A DNA stretch of 62,658 nucleotides, taken from positions 1 through 62,658 of the forward strand of contig NZ_SMUV01000049.1 in NCBI RefSeq assembly GCF_004358185.1, given 5' to 3'. The position numbers were made by a program, and so were the translations under genes. Source of the stretch: Antarcticimicrobium luteum. GTDB taxonomy: Bacteria > Pseudomonadota > Alphaproteobacteria > Rhodobacterales > Rhodobacteraceae. Shown here piece by piece: positions 17,744 through 24,787 of the stretch; positions within the stretch are counted from its first letter, which is position 1, and every line of letters begins with the position of its first letter. The notes under the pieces are model-generated. The model ran no database searches. It was given only the letters and a program-made list of their open reading frames with translations, and was not told the origin of the DNA.

Positions 17744-18424
17744 CTAGGATTTCGTCAACCCCTTTTTCCACGGTTGCCTCGGCGGCATCACCTCGGTGAC
17801 CTCGAAAGCCGTCAACCCGCCGTAGATCCGAAAGGTCTCGCGCAGATCCCGCAGCGCGCCCCACCAGCCCAGCCAGCGCCGCCGCGCCGCCGCGATCTCC
17901 TGCGCCGAGTTGCGATAGCGCACCGGGCACAGCCGCACGTCGCACTGCACCATCCGTCCGCCCCGTCCGGGCGTCTCGATCCGATCGACCACCACAGATT
18001 TCGCCGACCACCCATGCCGGTTGCACTGCCAGTCCACCGGCTCGCAGATCGGTCGCGCATCGGCCATGCAATCCGGCACCTGCCCCGCCCGCGCCAGCTC
18101 GGCGATCCAGATGGCCATGCGCCGGCCGCCGCAGCCCTCGGGCAGCGCCGCCACCGCCGCCGCCACCGTATCGGCATCCGGGTGACAGGGCGATGAGCCG
18201 CCGCCATCGACCCGGCATCCAAGCTGTTCATGCCGGATGATCGCCGCCGTCGACGAGACATAGCCATAGCCCCAGGCCTGCATGCCATCCTCGCCCGCAT
18301 CGAAGTCCAGCCGCACCTTTTCCCGGGCAAACGCCCAGTCCAACAGATCGACGATCGCGACCGGCCGCTTCGCCGCCCCGCGCGTCACCGCGATGCCCGC
18401 CATCCTGCGCTCCATTCTGCTCAT
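17744..18424 (-). CDS. Phage early protein of unknown function
   Basis: 226 residues starting MSRMERRMAGIAVTRG. It contains LDWAFAREKVRLDFD, a Cys-containing middle (CRVDGGGSSPCHPDAD) and RRRWLGWWGALRDLRETFRIYGGL. No catalytic family recognised. The start at 18424 overlaps the preceding stop as ATGA; the frame is open further upstream, but only across the neighbouring gene. It is the last gene of the leftward replication-type cluster, where lambdoid phages often keep recombination or late-regulator genes; a late regulator is one possibility. Confidence 0.6.
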   Translation of the reverse strand: MSRMERRMAGIAVTRGAAKRPVAIVDLLDWAFAREKVRLDFDAGEDGMQAWGYGYVSSTAAIIRHEQLGCRVDGGGSSPCHPDADTVAAAVAALPEGCGGRRMAIWIAELARAGQVPDCMADARPICEPVDWQCNRHGWSAKSVVVDRIETPGRGGRMVQCDVRLCPVRYRNSAQEIAAARRRWLGWWGALRDLRETFRIYGGLTAFEVTEVMPPRQPWKKGLTKS

Positions 18425-19005
18425 GCCGCCCCCTTCGCGCGGGCCTGATCCGCGATGGCCTGGCATTTGCCCAAGGCCGCCCGGCGCCGGGCGCGAAACG
18501 CCTCCTCCACCGCGCTGATCCGATCGCCCCGGGCCAGCCGCATCTCGATATCGGCCAGCCGGCGCACCGGGGTGTCCGCGCGTTCCCGAAGCTTGGTCTG
18601 GCTCCATCGCCCCGGCCATTCCCGCCCCGCCGTGATGAACTCCAGCAGCTCAGGCGCCCAGCCCTCGCGGATCGCGGTCAGCCCCAGAACGTCCCGGAAC
18701 ACGTTCAGCATCAGCGGCGACGGGCCGGTCTCCGGCACCTCGATGTCCCGCGCCCGGGCGAGGATCTTGAGCGGGATCGGGAACCGGTCCCCGTTCCTGC
18801 CCTCGGGATGCGCCTCGACCCATTGCCGCAAGGTGACCAGCCCGTCCTCGCTCATATAGGCCAGCTTCTGGCGCAGCTCCTTCTTCATGACCTCGAACTT
18901 CGCCAGGGTCGCCGTCGACGGCCTGGCCAGCCCCAGCGCCTCCAGCGGTGCGATCAGGGTTTCCTGCACCCGCCTCTCGCCCGCCGCCTGCTCTTTTGCA
19001 TCCAT
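18421..19005 (-). CDS. Phage early protein of unknown function
   Basis: 194 residues, charged and mostly helical (KFEVMKKELRQKLAYMSEDG, RRLADIEMRLARGDRISAV). No motif recognised. It lies just downstream of the repeat-rich candidate origin and is coupled to the next gene by an ATGA overlap, so a role in replication or DNA metabolism is suggested by context only. Confidence 0.6.
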   Translation of the reverse strand: MDAKEQAAGERRVQETLIAPLEALGLARPSTATLAKFEVMKKELRQKLAYMSEDGLVTLRQWVEAHPEGRNGDRFPIPLKILARARDIEVPETGPSPLMLNVFRDVLGLTAIREGWAPELLEFITAGREWPGRWSQTKLRERADTPVRRLADIEMRLARGDRISAVEEAFRARRRAALGKCQAIADQARAKGAA

Positions 19006-19037
19006 CGCCCTCTGTCTCCTTTCTCAGCAAATCCGAC

Positions 19038-19046
19038 TTATCCACA
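19038..19046 (+). promoter_or_regulatory. Consensus DnaA box in the candidate phage origin
   Basis: TTATCCACA, an exact match to the DnaA-box consensus, lies in the 230-bp non-coding gap between two early genes and 36 bp from the cluster of TGTCCTG repeats. Confidence 0.6.
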
Positions 19047-19081
19047 GGCGGGGCGCCGCAGGTCTGGCGCGACCGGCCTGT

Positions 19082-19214
19082 TGTCCTGTTTTGTCTCTGT
19101 CTTTGTCTCTGTCGTGCAGGACACTTCAGGACAGTTTCCGTAAGCCTCTGTTTTAAAGCCAACTTTCCGACACTCTGTCCTGACACTGTCCTCAAGTGTC
19201 CGCGAACTGTCCTG
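19082..19214. repeat. TGTCCTG repeat cluster, candidate phage replication origin
   Basis: Five exact copies of TGTCCTG occur within 133 bp: plus strand at 19082, 19176 and 19208; minus strand at 19117-19123 and 19127-19133. A near copy (TGTCCTC) lies at 19187. A tandem pair of the 12-mer TTTGTCTCTGTC lies at about 19090-19113. Lambdoid phages place origin iterons in or near the replication-initiator gene; here the cluster is just downstream of the candidate initiator. It could instead be an mRNA structure or a regulator target. Confidence 0.55.
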
Positions 19215-19235
19215 CGGACAGTCTGCGCGCCGGCT

Positions 19236-19877
19236 TTACTGGCCCCTCTGCAGGCGGCGTCCGGTCAGATCCATCATGTGGGCCGACCAGGCCGCCATCG
19301 CCTTTTCGACCCAGGACGTGCTGCGATAGGCGCACCCCTTGTCGAGCAGCCATTCGTCGATCCAGCGGATCGCCGCATCGTTCTTGCTCATCTCGATATG
19401 CAGGCCCGCGACGGTCGAGCGCAGGCGCTGCAGCCGTTTCGAGATATTGGCGGCATCCATCTTCGCCCGGTTGTCTTCGCGCCGCGAGATCGCCTCGACC
19501 AGAGACCGAAGAACCGTCGCATGCATCAGGCGGATCTCACCGCCGTCACACAGGCACGGTTCCCATTTGTGCAGCGGCCCGTATTCCAGCGCGCAGAGCG
19601 CCCGGAAATGGCTCGGCTCGACAAAGACCAGCTTTGCCAGCACATCGAGGTCCGTGGGCAGCGTCCCGATCGGCGAGTTGTCATAGGCGATGTTGATCAG
19701 GTCGAAATACAGCCCCCGGCACTCCGGCGTGGCCTTCAGGCGCATGTCCGAGTTCAGCCATCGGCGCCGTTCCCAGACCATGAAATAGTGGCTGTTGAGC
19801 CGGTCATCCGAGGTCAGCGGGTACTCCGGCAGATCCTCGGTCGGGACCGGGTGGAAAAGGGCGGATCGGACTGTCAT
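19236..19877 (-). CDS. Candidate phage replication initiator (DUF1376/protein-O-like)
   Basis: 213 residues. The part DDRLNSHYFMVWERRRWLNS, then LYFDLINIAYDNSPIGTLP and VLAKLVFVEPSHFRAL, resembles the winged-helix layout of DUF1376 and O-type phage replication proteins. The later ISRREDNRAKMDAANISKRL is a helical arm. Its stop is 22 bp from the TGTCCTG repeat cluster. I set the start at 19877, which overlaps the preceding gene as ATGA. The function is an inference from weak similarity and context. Confidence 0.55.
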   Translation of the reverse strand: MTVRSALFHPVPTEDLPEYPLTSDDRLNSHYFMVWERRRWLNSDMRLKATPECRGLYFDLINIAYDNSPIGTLPTDLDVLAKLVFVEPSHFRALCALEYGPLHKWEPCLCDGGEIRLMHATVLRSLVEAISRREDNRAKMDAANISKRLQRLRSTVAGLHIEMSKNDAAIRWIDEWLLDKGCAYRSTSWVEKAMAAWSAHMMDLTGRRLQRGQ

Positions 19878-20122
19878 GCGAACACCTCGGTCAGGTCGCG
19901 CACCCTGCCCGACTGGCAAGGGGTGGCGTTCGACGCGCGCCACCGGCCCGCCAACGCCTGGCGGCGATAGCGGTGCCCCCAGCCGCGGGTCATGCAAATG
20001 TTGCGGCAGGTTGCCGGGCTGGCGCCGGTGAACGCGGCCAGATCGACAAGGGTGCAATCCCCTGCCGTCTCCCGCGTCAGCCACCAGATCTGATAGGCAA
20101 TCCGTTCAATCCGCGCAGTCAT
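19874..20122 (-). CDS. Small phage DNA-binding-like protein
   Basis: 82 residues. The part AYQIWWLTRETAGDCTLVDLA followed by AAFTGASPATCRNICM has the spacing of a helix-turn-helix, and the C terminus is basic. It overlaps genes on both sides by four bases in the early leftward operon. It may be a regulator or replication helper; no named family is recognised. Confidence 0.6.
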   Translation of the reverse strand: MTARIERIAYQIWWLTRETAGDCTLVDLAAFTGASPATCRNICMTRGWGHRYRRQALAGRWRASNATPCQSGRVRDLTEVFA

Positions 20123-20448
20123 GCGGCGGCCCTCCTCAGTTCGTCATGAAAGAACCCCGGCGCGCCCGGGTCGGTCAGCAGCACCAGAAGTGCGATATGG
20201 CTGGCCGGCGCCGTCACCGCCCCCCACCAGTTCAGCGCGGTCTGGAAGCTGACATCGAAAAACAGCGCCACCTCGCGCGGGCTGTTGAACCGGGCGTGGA
20301 AATAGGCCGACCAGAGGTCAGCGGCCCCCGCCCTCAGCGCATAGGGTTCAAACCGATTGGACCAAGAGCTTTGCCCGGACCCCGGGTTATCCCCGGGACA
20401 TGGCGCATCATTGTTCACTATCAGGGTCAGACGCGGCGGGCGGCTCAT
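20119..20448 (-). CDS. Phage early protein of unknown function
   Basis: 109 residues beginning MSRPPRLTLIVNNDAPCPGD, with a helical FNSPREVALFFDVSFQTALNWW segment that could be a helix-turn-helix (PREVALFFDVSFQTALNW). It overlaps its neighbours by four bases on each side, so it belongs to one early operon with the Cro-like gene. DNA binding is an inference; no family recognised. Confidence 0.6.
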   Translation of the reverse strand: MSRPPRLTLIVNNDAPCPGDNPGSGQSSWSNRFEPYALRAGAADLWSAYFHARFNSPREVALFFDVSFQTALNWWGAVTAPASHIALLVLLTDPGAPGFFHDELRRAAA

Positions 20449-20672
20449 GCGGCGGCCTCGGCCGGCGGGGGTGGCACCTTGAGGAAGGAAAACAGCGCAC
20501 GCGGCGGCTCGGCCACCTGCTGCTCCCGCGCCATCTGGCAAATGGCATCATACCACGCAGCGGGCATCACCCCGTCCTGCATATGCGTATGCACCGTTGT
20601 CGGCTTCTTGTTCAGGCGCAGCGCAACAGCGCGGTAGCCGCCCAGGGCTTGGATCAGGTCACGAGTGCTCAT
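20445..20672 (-). CDS. Cro-like repressor
   Basis: 75 residues starting MSTRDLIQALGGYRAVALRL. LIQALGGYRAVALRLNKKPTTVHTHM fits the helix-turn-helix of Cro-type proteins, with LNKKPTTVHTHM as recognition part. It is the first gene of the leftward early operon and diverges from the CI-like gene, with two operator copies in between, the first ending 30 bp upstream of the start codon. The upstream GTG at 20678 is an alternative start; neither has a strong ribosome site. Confidence 0.72.
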   Translation of the reverse strand: MSTRDLIQALGGYRAVALRLNKKPTTVHTHMQDGVMPAAWYDAICQMAREQQVAEPPRALFSFLKVPPPPAEAAA

Positions 20673-20686
20673 GACCACAGGCGTAG

Positions 20687-20743
20687 TGCGATAATTTCGT
20701 ATTTACAAGTGTGCGAAACTAACTTGATGCGATTTTATCGTAT
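20687..20743. promoter_or_regulatory. Phage operators O1 and O2 between cro-like and repressor genes
   Basis: Two 15-bp quasi-palindromes of form TGCGA-N5-TCGTA lie at 20687-20701 and 20728-20742, starting 41 bp apart, about four helical turns. The same form recurs twice after the repressor gene. No other strong promoter elements could be set with confidence. Confidence 0.75.
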
Positions 20744-20761
20744 CTCCGCGATAGCTGTACC

Positions 20762-21058
20762 ATGGACTATCTAGAGATCGAACGCATATGTCGCCGCGGT
20801 GACACCTCCCCGGAAGCAATCCACAAACGCCTTGTGGCAGCTCGCCTTATGACGGGAATGTCACAGAAAGAACTCGCCGAAAACGCTGGCATCAAATACA
20901 CAACCTTTCGCTCTCAAGAGCAGTCCGGTGCGCCTTCCGTCAGGCTAATGTCCTATTTTCTCTCGGCCTTTCAGGTTGATTTCAACTTCATCCTGGGCGG
21001 TGACCCCGCAAGGCTGCCCGCCGACGTTCTTCGAGAGATAGCGAAGCACCTCGACTAA
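20762..21058 (+). CDS. CI-like phage repressor (XRE-family HTH)
   Basis: 98 residues. RLVAARLMTGMSQKELAENAGIKYTTFRSQE is a canonical XRE helix-turn-helix, and the C-terminal SAFQVDFNFILGGD is the short tail common in small repressors. There is no RecA-dependent cleavage domain, so SOS induction would need another route. Divergent from the Cro-like gene and flanked on both sides by shared operators, it is the probable lysogeny repressor. There is no recognisable ribosome site before the ATG, so leaderless translation, as for lambda cI, is possible. Confidence 0.85.
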   Translation: MDYLEIERICRRGDTSPEAIHKRLVAARLMTGMSQKELAENAGIKYTTFRSQEQSGAPSVRLMSYFLSAFQVDFNFILGGDPARLPADVLREIAKHLD

Positions 21059-21216
21059 CTCGCCACCAGAGAACAGGTGCGAATACCCAGTTCAAATTCA
21101 CGCCCAACGGAACAAGGACGGCAGCAATAGCCCTCGGCAACATACGATTCCCCCACCATGTTCACGTTTTATTCTCATTAACAAAGCGTTTGCAACCCGA
21201 AGTAGTCCTTCCAAAT

Positions 21217-21262
21217 TACGGTTATTTCGTATTTCTATGTTGACTGATGCGATTTTTTCGTA
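21217..21262. promoter_or_regulatory. Phage operators O3 and O4 before the rightward operon
   Basis: TACGG-N5-TCGTA at 21217-21231 and TGCGA-N5-TCGTA at 21248-21262 start 31 bp apart, about three helical turns. A -35-like TTGACT at 21240-21245 abuts O4, so repressor bound there would block a rightward promoter. O2 and O4 share a 22-bp stretch with one mismatch. Confidence 0.72.
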
Positions 21263-21295
21263 TCTCTCTACCCCCATCAACCGATGGAGGATTGA

Positions 21296-21571
21296 ATGCG
21301 AGACTTTAAGACAACCGTGTTGCGGGATGCCCGCCGGATCGTGGGATCGCCCGAGGATTTTGTGGATGATCCGGCCCAGTTCGCCGCTGCCTGGGCGGCC
21401 ATGAAGGCCGGGCGCGGTCAGGGGTTCAACCCGGCCCGCCTCTCCCCCCAGCATCTCGTCGACCGGCCAGAGCCTGAACCGATCGAGCAGACCCTGCTCC
21501 GCACAGGGCAGAAGATCCGCGACGTCATCCAGGAAAAGAACATCCCCGTCCGCCGTCGCCATGTGGCTTGA
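21296..21571 (+). CDS. Phage early protein of unknown function, first gene of the rightward operon
   Basis: 91 residues (MRDFKTTVLRDARRIVGSPE; later FAAAWAAMKAGRGQGF). GGAGG stands just before the ATG, and operators O3/O4 lie 33-79 bp upstream, making it the first gene under repressor control on the right. No recognised domain. The 237 bp after it before the next gene holds no clear feature. Confidence 0.6.
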   Translation: MRDFKTTVLRDARRIVGSPEDFVDDPAQFAAAWAAMKAGRGQGFNPARLSPQHLVDRPEPEPIEQTLLRTGQKIRDVIQEKNIPVRRRHVA

Positions 21572-21808
21572 CCCGGTCCCGGCTCTCGCGATCCCGACCG
21601 ACAGGCAACGTAGTCCCCGAACCAGAGCGGCAAACCCGCGCGGCCCGCCTGCGCGCCTCACATGACGACGACAGCAAGGCGGCGCGGGCTGGAGGATTGC
21701 CCGCGCCGCTGACCATCTGAGTTTCCGTCCCCGTTTGCGGTGCGGATCGCGCGGGCGGTGCAATCCTCCAAATCAAGCCGCCCGCGCACCAGACACAGAG
21801 GATTGCAC

Positions 21809-22192
21809 ATGTACCCCAGCACCGCCGCCGCGCGCCTTGCCCGGCCCCCGATCAAGGCTGACCCCGGGAATGGCAGCATCACGGCCCGTCCCAACCCGCA
21901 ACAGCTCTACGTCACATCCCAGCGGATCGCCCACGCCCCGTTGCAGGGCCGCGCAGAGGCGTTCCGCAGCGCTGGCGGGCTGATGACGCCTCCGGGTGAC
22001 GATCAATGGGATAACCAGCAGTCCCAATGGCGGGTCGAGCTGATGGAGATCCACGCCCAGGGCGACAGCCGGACCCACGCCATCTCCGCATGGCTGTACG
22101 AGGCCGGAAGGCGCCTCAACGCCCCGGCAGGCACTCGCGCCACCGATGGGCGCCCTGATTGCCCCTACAACGGTCAGGGCCTCGCCCCCTGA
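21809..22192 (+). CDS. Phage early protein of unknown function
   Basis: 127 residues beginning MYPSTAAARLARPPIKADPG. It has a central helical part (WDNQQSQWRVELMEIHAQGD) and a C-terminal NAPAGTRATDGRPDCPYNG. An AGAGG-type ribosome site precedes the ATG, which supports this frame over the antisense ORF across the same bases. No family recognised. Confidence 0.5.
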   Translation: MYPSTAAARLARPPIKADPGNGSITARPNPQQLYVTSQRIAHAPLQGRAEAFRSAGGLMTPPGDDQWDNQQSQWRVELMEIHAQGDSRTHAISAWLYEAGRRLNAPAGTRATDGRPDCPYNGQGLAP

Positions 22193-22226
22193 TCCCGGCC
22201 GCGCCCCACAAGATCGAGACACAGCA

Positions 22227-22580
22227 ATGACAGACACAAACTCCCCCGAGGTCGCGGGCCTGCGGCAGGCGCATGAAACCCAACGCCAGAAACAGGGAAA
22301 GCCCCCGATGAAGCCCGACCCGACCTTCGATCAGGCCGCCGACAACACCTATCGCGTGACCGCCGCCGAGCTGCGCCAGTTCATCGAACGGTTCGAGCGG
22401 CTGGATCAGGAGAAAAAGGACATCGCGGACCAGCAGAAAGAGGTCATGGCCGAGGCCAAGGCGCGCGGCTACGACACCAAGGTCATGCGCAAGGTGATCG
22501 CCCTGCGCAAGCGCGACAAGGACGACATCGCCGAGGAAGAGGCGGTGCTGGAGATGTATAAAGAAGCGCTGGGGATGTGA
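22227..22580 (+). CDS. Phage-encoded GapR-like protein (DUF2312)
   Basis: 117 residues. The core, from LRQFIERFERLDQEKKDIAD to EEAVLEMYKEALGM, matches the GapR/DUF2312 pattern: a long helix, AEAKARGYDTKVMRKVI, then a C-terminal dimer helix. Host GapR is a nucleoid protein that binds overtwisted DNA ahead of forks and RNA polymerase and assists topoisomerases. A phage copy may help its own replication or transcription. The N-terminal 40 residues are an extra disordered stretch. The start at 22227 is the first in-frame ATG past the previous gene; 22308 is possible. Confidence 0.85.
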   Translation: MTDTNSPEVAGLRQAHETQRQKQGKPPMKPDPTFDQAADNTYRVTAAELRQFIERFERLDQEKKDIADQQKEVMAEAKARGYDTKVMRKVIALRKRDKDDIAEEEAVLEMYKEALGM

Positions 22581-23299
22581 TCAGCATGTCACCCACCAAA
22601 CCGCAAGGAACGGACCCGCTCCGCGTCCTGATCGCATGCGAGACCAGCGGCATCGCCCGCCGCGCCTTTGCCGCGCGCGGGCACGACACCTGGTCCTGCG
22701 ATCTGGACGCGGCCGAGGATGGATCGAACCGCCACATCATTTGTGACGTGCGCGACGGCATCCTGCGAGAGGGCTGGGATCTGCTGGCGGTGATGCACCC
22801 GCCCTGCACCCGGCTCTGCCGATCCGGCCGGCGCTGGATGTCCGGCCCCGGCAAGTGGACGCCACCCAAGGCGCTGCCGAAGGGGCGGACGTGGAACGAC
22901 CTGCGCGCCGAGTTCGAACTTGGCGTTGACGTCTTCACCGCCTGCTGGGACGCGCCGATCGCGCGCGTGGCCGTCGAGAACCCGGAAATGAACGATCTCG
23001 CCCGCGAGCGCATGCCGACCGATCTGCCCGCGCCGCAGATGGTCCAGCCGTTTTGGTTCGGCGAACCGGCCTACAAAAACACCGGCTGGTATCTGCGCGG
23101 CCTGCCCGAGCTGATCGAAACCGACCGCCTGCCAGAGCCCGCGCGCGGCAGCGACGAATGGAAACGCTGGAACCGGGTTCACCGGATGCCACCCGGTCCG
23201 GACCGTGCCCGCCTGCGCAGCCGGAGCTTTGCCGGAATGATGAACGCCGCCGCCGACCAGTGGGGCGGCCACGCGATGCGAGAGGAGCAAGCGGCATGA
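22577..23299 (+). CDS. C5-cytosine-methyltransferase-like phage protein
   Basis: 240 residues. LRVLIACETSGIARRAF is a SAM-binding motif I-like stretch, CDLDAAE and ICDVRD follow, and HPPCTRLC carries the Pro-Cys pair that in C5 methyltransferases is the catalytic loop. The C-terminal WFGEPAYKNTGWYLRGLP is shared by a family of short phage proteins usually annotated as DNA methyltransferase-like. It lacks a normal-length target-recognition domain, so activity and target are uncertain. It overlaps the GapR-like gene as GTGA and may protect phage DNA from host restriction. Confidence 0.7.
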   Translation: MISMSPTKPQGTDPLRVLIACETSGIARRAFAARGHDTWSCDLDAAEDGSNRHIICDVRDGILREGWDLLAVMHPPCTRLCRSGRRWMSGPGKWTPPKALPKGRTWNDLRAEFELGVDVFTACWDAPIARVAVENPEMNDLARERMPTDLPAPQMVQPFWFGEPAYKNTGWYLRGLPELIETDRLPEPARGSDEWKRWNRVHRMPPGPDRARLRSRSFAGMMNAAADQWGGHAMREEQAA

Positions 23300-23418
23300 A
23301 ACTTATCACCCACGACACCATCAGTTTCCGCGCCCAGGTCACCGAGGAGGAGCTGCGCGCGCGCATGGCTGCCGAGGTGCTGGAGCAGATCGGCGGGTTT
23401 GACACGGAGGAGACCTGA
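23296..23418 (+). CDS. Small phage protein
   Basis: 40 residues (MKLITHDTISFRAQVTEEEL; ending IGGFDTEET). It overlaps the previous stop as ATGA and leaves a three-base gap before the next gene, so it is very likely translated in the rightward operon. Function unknown. Confidence 0.6.
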   Translation: MKLITHDTISFRAQVTEEELRARMAAEVLEQIGGFDTEET

Positions 23419-23421
23419 CCC

Positions 23422-23625
23422 ATGGCCGCCGCTCGCACCCGCACCACATGCGCCTTGATCCGCAACGCCATCGCCGCTTGCCGCGATGCCGGGATTGAGG
23501 TCGGCGCGATCGAGGTGATGCCTGGCGGCGGCGTCCGGATCTTGCCCCCAGGCGCAATTCCGGCGCATCGTGGGGCCGGAGGGGGCAATTCATGCGACGA
23601 ACTGTTCGGGGATCTGTCAGATTGA
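23422..23625 (+). CDS. Small phage protein
   Basis: 67 residues (MAAARTRTTCALIRNAIAAC; central AGIEVGAIEVMPGGGVRILP). Such short proteins often sit directly before integrase genes in alphaproteobacterial prophages and may be excisionase-like, but no helix-turn-helix is evident. Its last 34 bases overlap the integrase start in another frame. Confidence 0.6.
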   Translation: MAAARTRTTCALIRNAIAACRDAGIEVGAIEVMPGGGVRILPPGAIPAHRGAGGGNSCDELFGDLSD

Positions 23626-24683
23626 AGGGCCTGAAACCATCCGGGAAATGGCCGAGCGGGAACGTGCGCTACTACTACCGGCACACCACGCCTGCCACGC
23701 CAATGCCTGACGCGCGGAAAGACAGCCCTGAGTTCCTGAAAGCATATGCCGAGGCCGCCGCCGGCAAGCCCGCCAAGGTGCGCGGCCGCATCCAGCACAG
23801 AACCGGAACCATCGGCGCCGGCATCCGCGCCTTCATCGCGTCCGATTCCTACCTCTCGCGCGCCGCAAGCACCCGCGCCAGGTGGCGCAGTTTCGCCGAG
23901 GAGTTCGAGGCGTTCTTCGCGACCGCGATGCTGTCAGACCTGCGCCCGAAGCACATCAGAATGTATCTTTCCAAGTTCGATCCGCACCCGGCGAACAACC
24001 GGCTGAAGCTCTGGCGGGCCATGGGCCGATGGTGGGTCGATTCCGGCCTTCTGGATGTTGACCCGGCGCGCGACGTGCGGCCCCGCGCCGCCCCCAAGAG
24101 TGACGGGTTCACGCCATGGACGCAGGCAGATGTCGACGCATTCCGCGCCCATTGGCCGATCGGCACGATGCAGCGCCTCGCCCTCGAGATCATCGCCCTG
24201 ACCGGCGCCGCGATCGGCGATGCCGTAATTCTTGGCCCCGGCAACCTCCGCGACGGTTGGTTGACATATCGCAGAGCGAAATCAGGCACGATCTGCACCG
24301 TGCCGCTGTTCGTGAAGCCGGCACCGACATATTACCCGGATGCCGACCACCTTCGGGCCTGCATCGAGGCGGCGCCAAAACACATGACATGGCTCAGCAC
24401 GGCGCGCGGCGCAGCACGATCAGGCAAGGCGGCAGGCCAGTGGTTCGCCACTGGCGCGAAGGCGGCCGGCATCGAGGGCAAGAGCGCGCACGGTGTTCGC
24501 AAGTACCTTGCCGCCTACATGGCCGAGCGCGGCGCCTCCGAGGACCAGCGCATGGCGATTCTGGGTCACGATACCACCGCCCAGACCCGCGCCTACAGCA
24601 AGACGGCAGACGCCATGCGGATCATTACAGGAACGAAAGTTGACAACTCGGCGGAACAAGTTGTCAAAACGTCATGTAAGTAA
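23592..24683 (+). CDS. Tyrosine-recombinase integrase of the prophage
   Basis: 363 residues. The N-terminal SGNVRYYYRHTT stretch is typical of alphaproteobacterial phage integrases, the SAM-like core-binding domain spans about 70-160, and the catalytic domain follows. Visible catalytic elements are the Lys in YRRAKSGT, HGVRK (His and second Arg), LGHDTTAQTRAYSKT (His and nucleophilic Tyr). The first catalytic Arg, expected in a TGxR segment, is not seen: the sequence is LTGAAIGDAV. A GGAGGGGG ribosome site supports the start. The 3' end abuts the tRNA-Arg attachment site. Confidence 0.9.
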   Translation: MRRTVRGSVRLKGLKPSGKWPSGNVRYYYRHTTPATPMPDARKDSPEFLKAYAEAAAGKPAKVRGRIQHRTGTIGAGIRAFIASDSYLSRAASTRARWRSFAEEFEAFFATAMLSDLRPKHIRMYLSKFDPHPANNRLKLWRAMGRWWVDSGLLDVDPARDVRPRAAPKSDGFTPWTQADVDAFRAHWPIGTMQRLALEIIALTGAAIGDAVILGPGNLRDGWLTYRRAKSGTICTVPLFVKPAPTYYPDADHLRACIEAAPKHMTWLSTARGAARSGKAAGQWFATGAKAAGIEGKSAHGVRKYLAAYMAERGASEDQRMAILGHDTTAQTRAYSKTADAMRIITGTKVDNSAEQVVKTSCK

Positions 24684-24710
24684 CTGATTTTACTTCTGAT
24701 TTTTTTAAGG

Positions 24711-24787
24711 TGGTGCACCCAGTAGGATTCGAACCTACGACCTTCGCCTTCGGAGGGCGACACTCTATCCAGCTGAGCTATGGGTGC
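24711..24787 (-). tRNA. tRNA-Arg (anticodon CCG), prophage attachment site
   Basis: 77 bases including an encoded CCA: acceptor stem GCACCCA / TGGGTGC, D-arm AGCTCAGCTGGATAGAG, anticodon loop CTCCGAA giving CCG (reads CGG), and T-arm GTAGGTTCGAATCCTAC. The integrase gene ends 27 bp beyond its 3' end, so the attachment core lies in the tRNA 3' part and the insertion restored a complete gene. The second core copy should be left of the window. Confidence 0.97.

Larger units (their letters stand above)
1..24713. mobile_element. HK97-like siphoprophage integrated at tRNA-Arg (left end outside the window)
   Basis: A continuous block of phage genes runs from the window start to an integrase that ends 27 bp from the 3' end of tRNA-Arg(CCG). 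The morphogenesis order on the minus strand (terS, terL, portal, protease, capsid, connectors, tail tube, frameshifted chaperones, tape measure, tail tip, fibre, holin) is that of HK97-type siphophages. A divergent Cro/CI-like pair at about 20.7 kb separates it from a plus-strand early module. No endolysin was recognised, so lysis genes and the second att site probably lie left of base 1. The structural genes look intact. Confidence 0.93.

Noticed and set aside
19090-19113. Tandem 12-base repeat as possible CRISPR
   Set aside because: Only two directly adjacent copies without spacers; better read as part of the repeat-rich phage gap.
23592-24683. Integrase as a pseudogene
   Set aside because: The frame is full length with an intact Tyr, both His and a strong ribosome site. 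The missing first Arg alone is not enough to call it broken.
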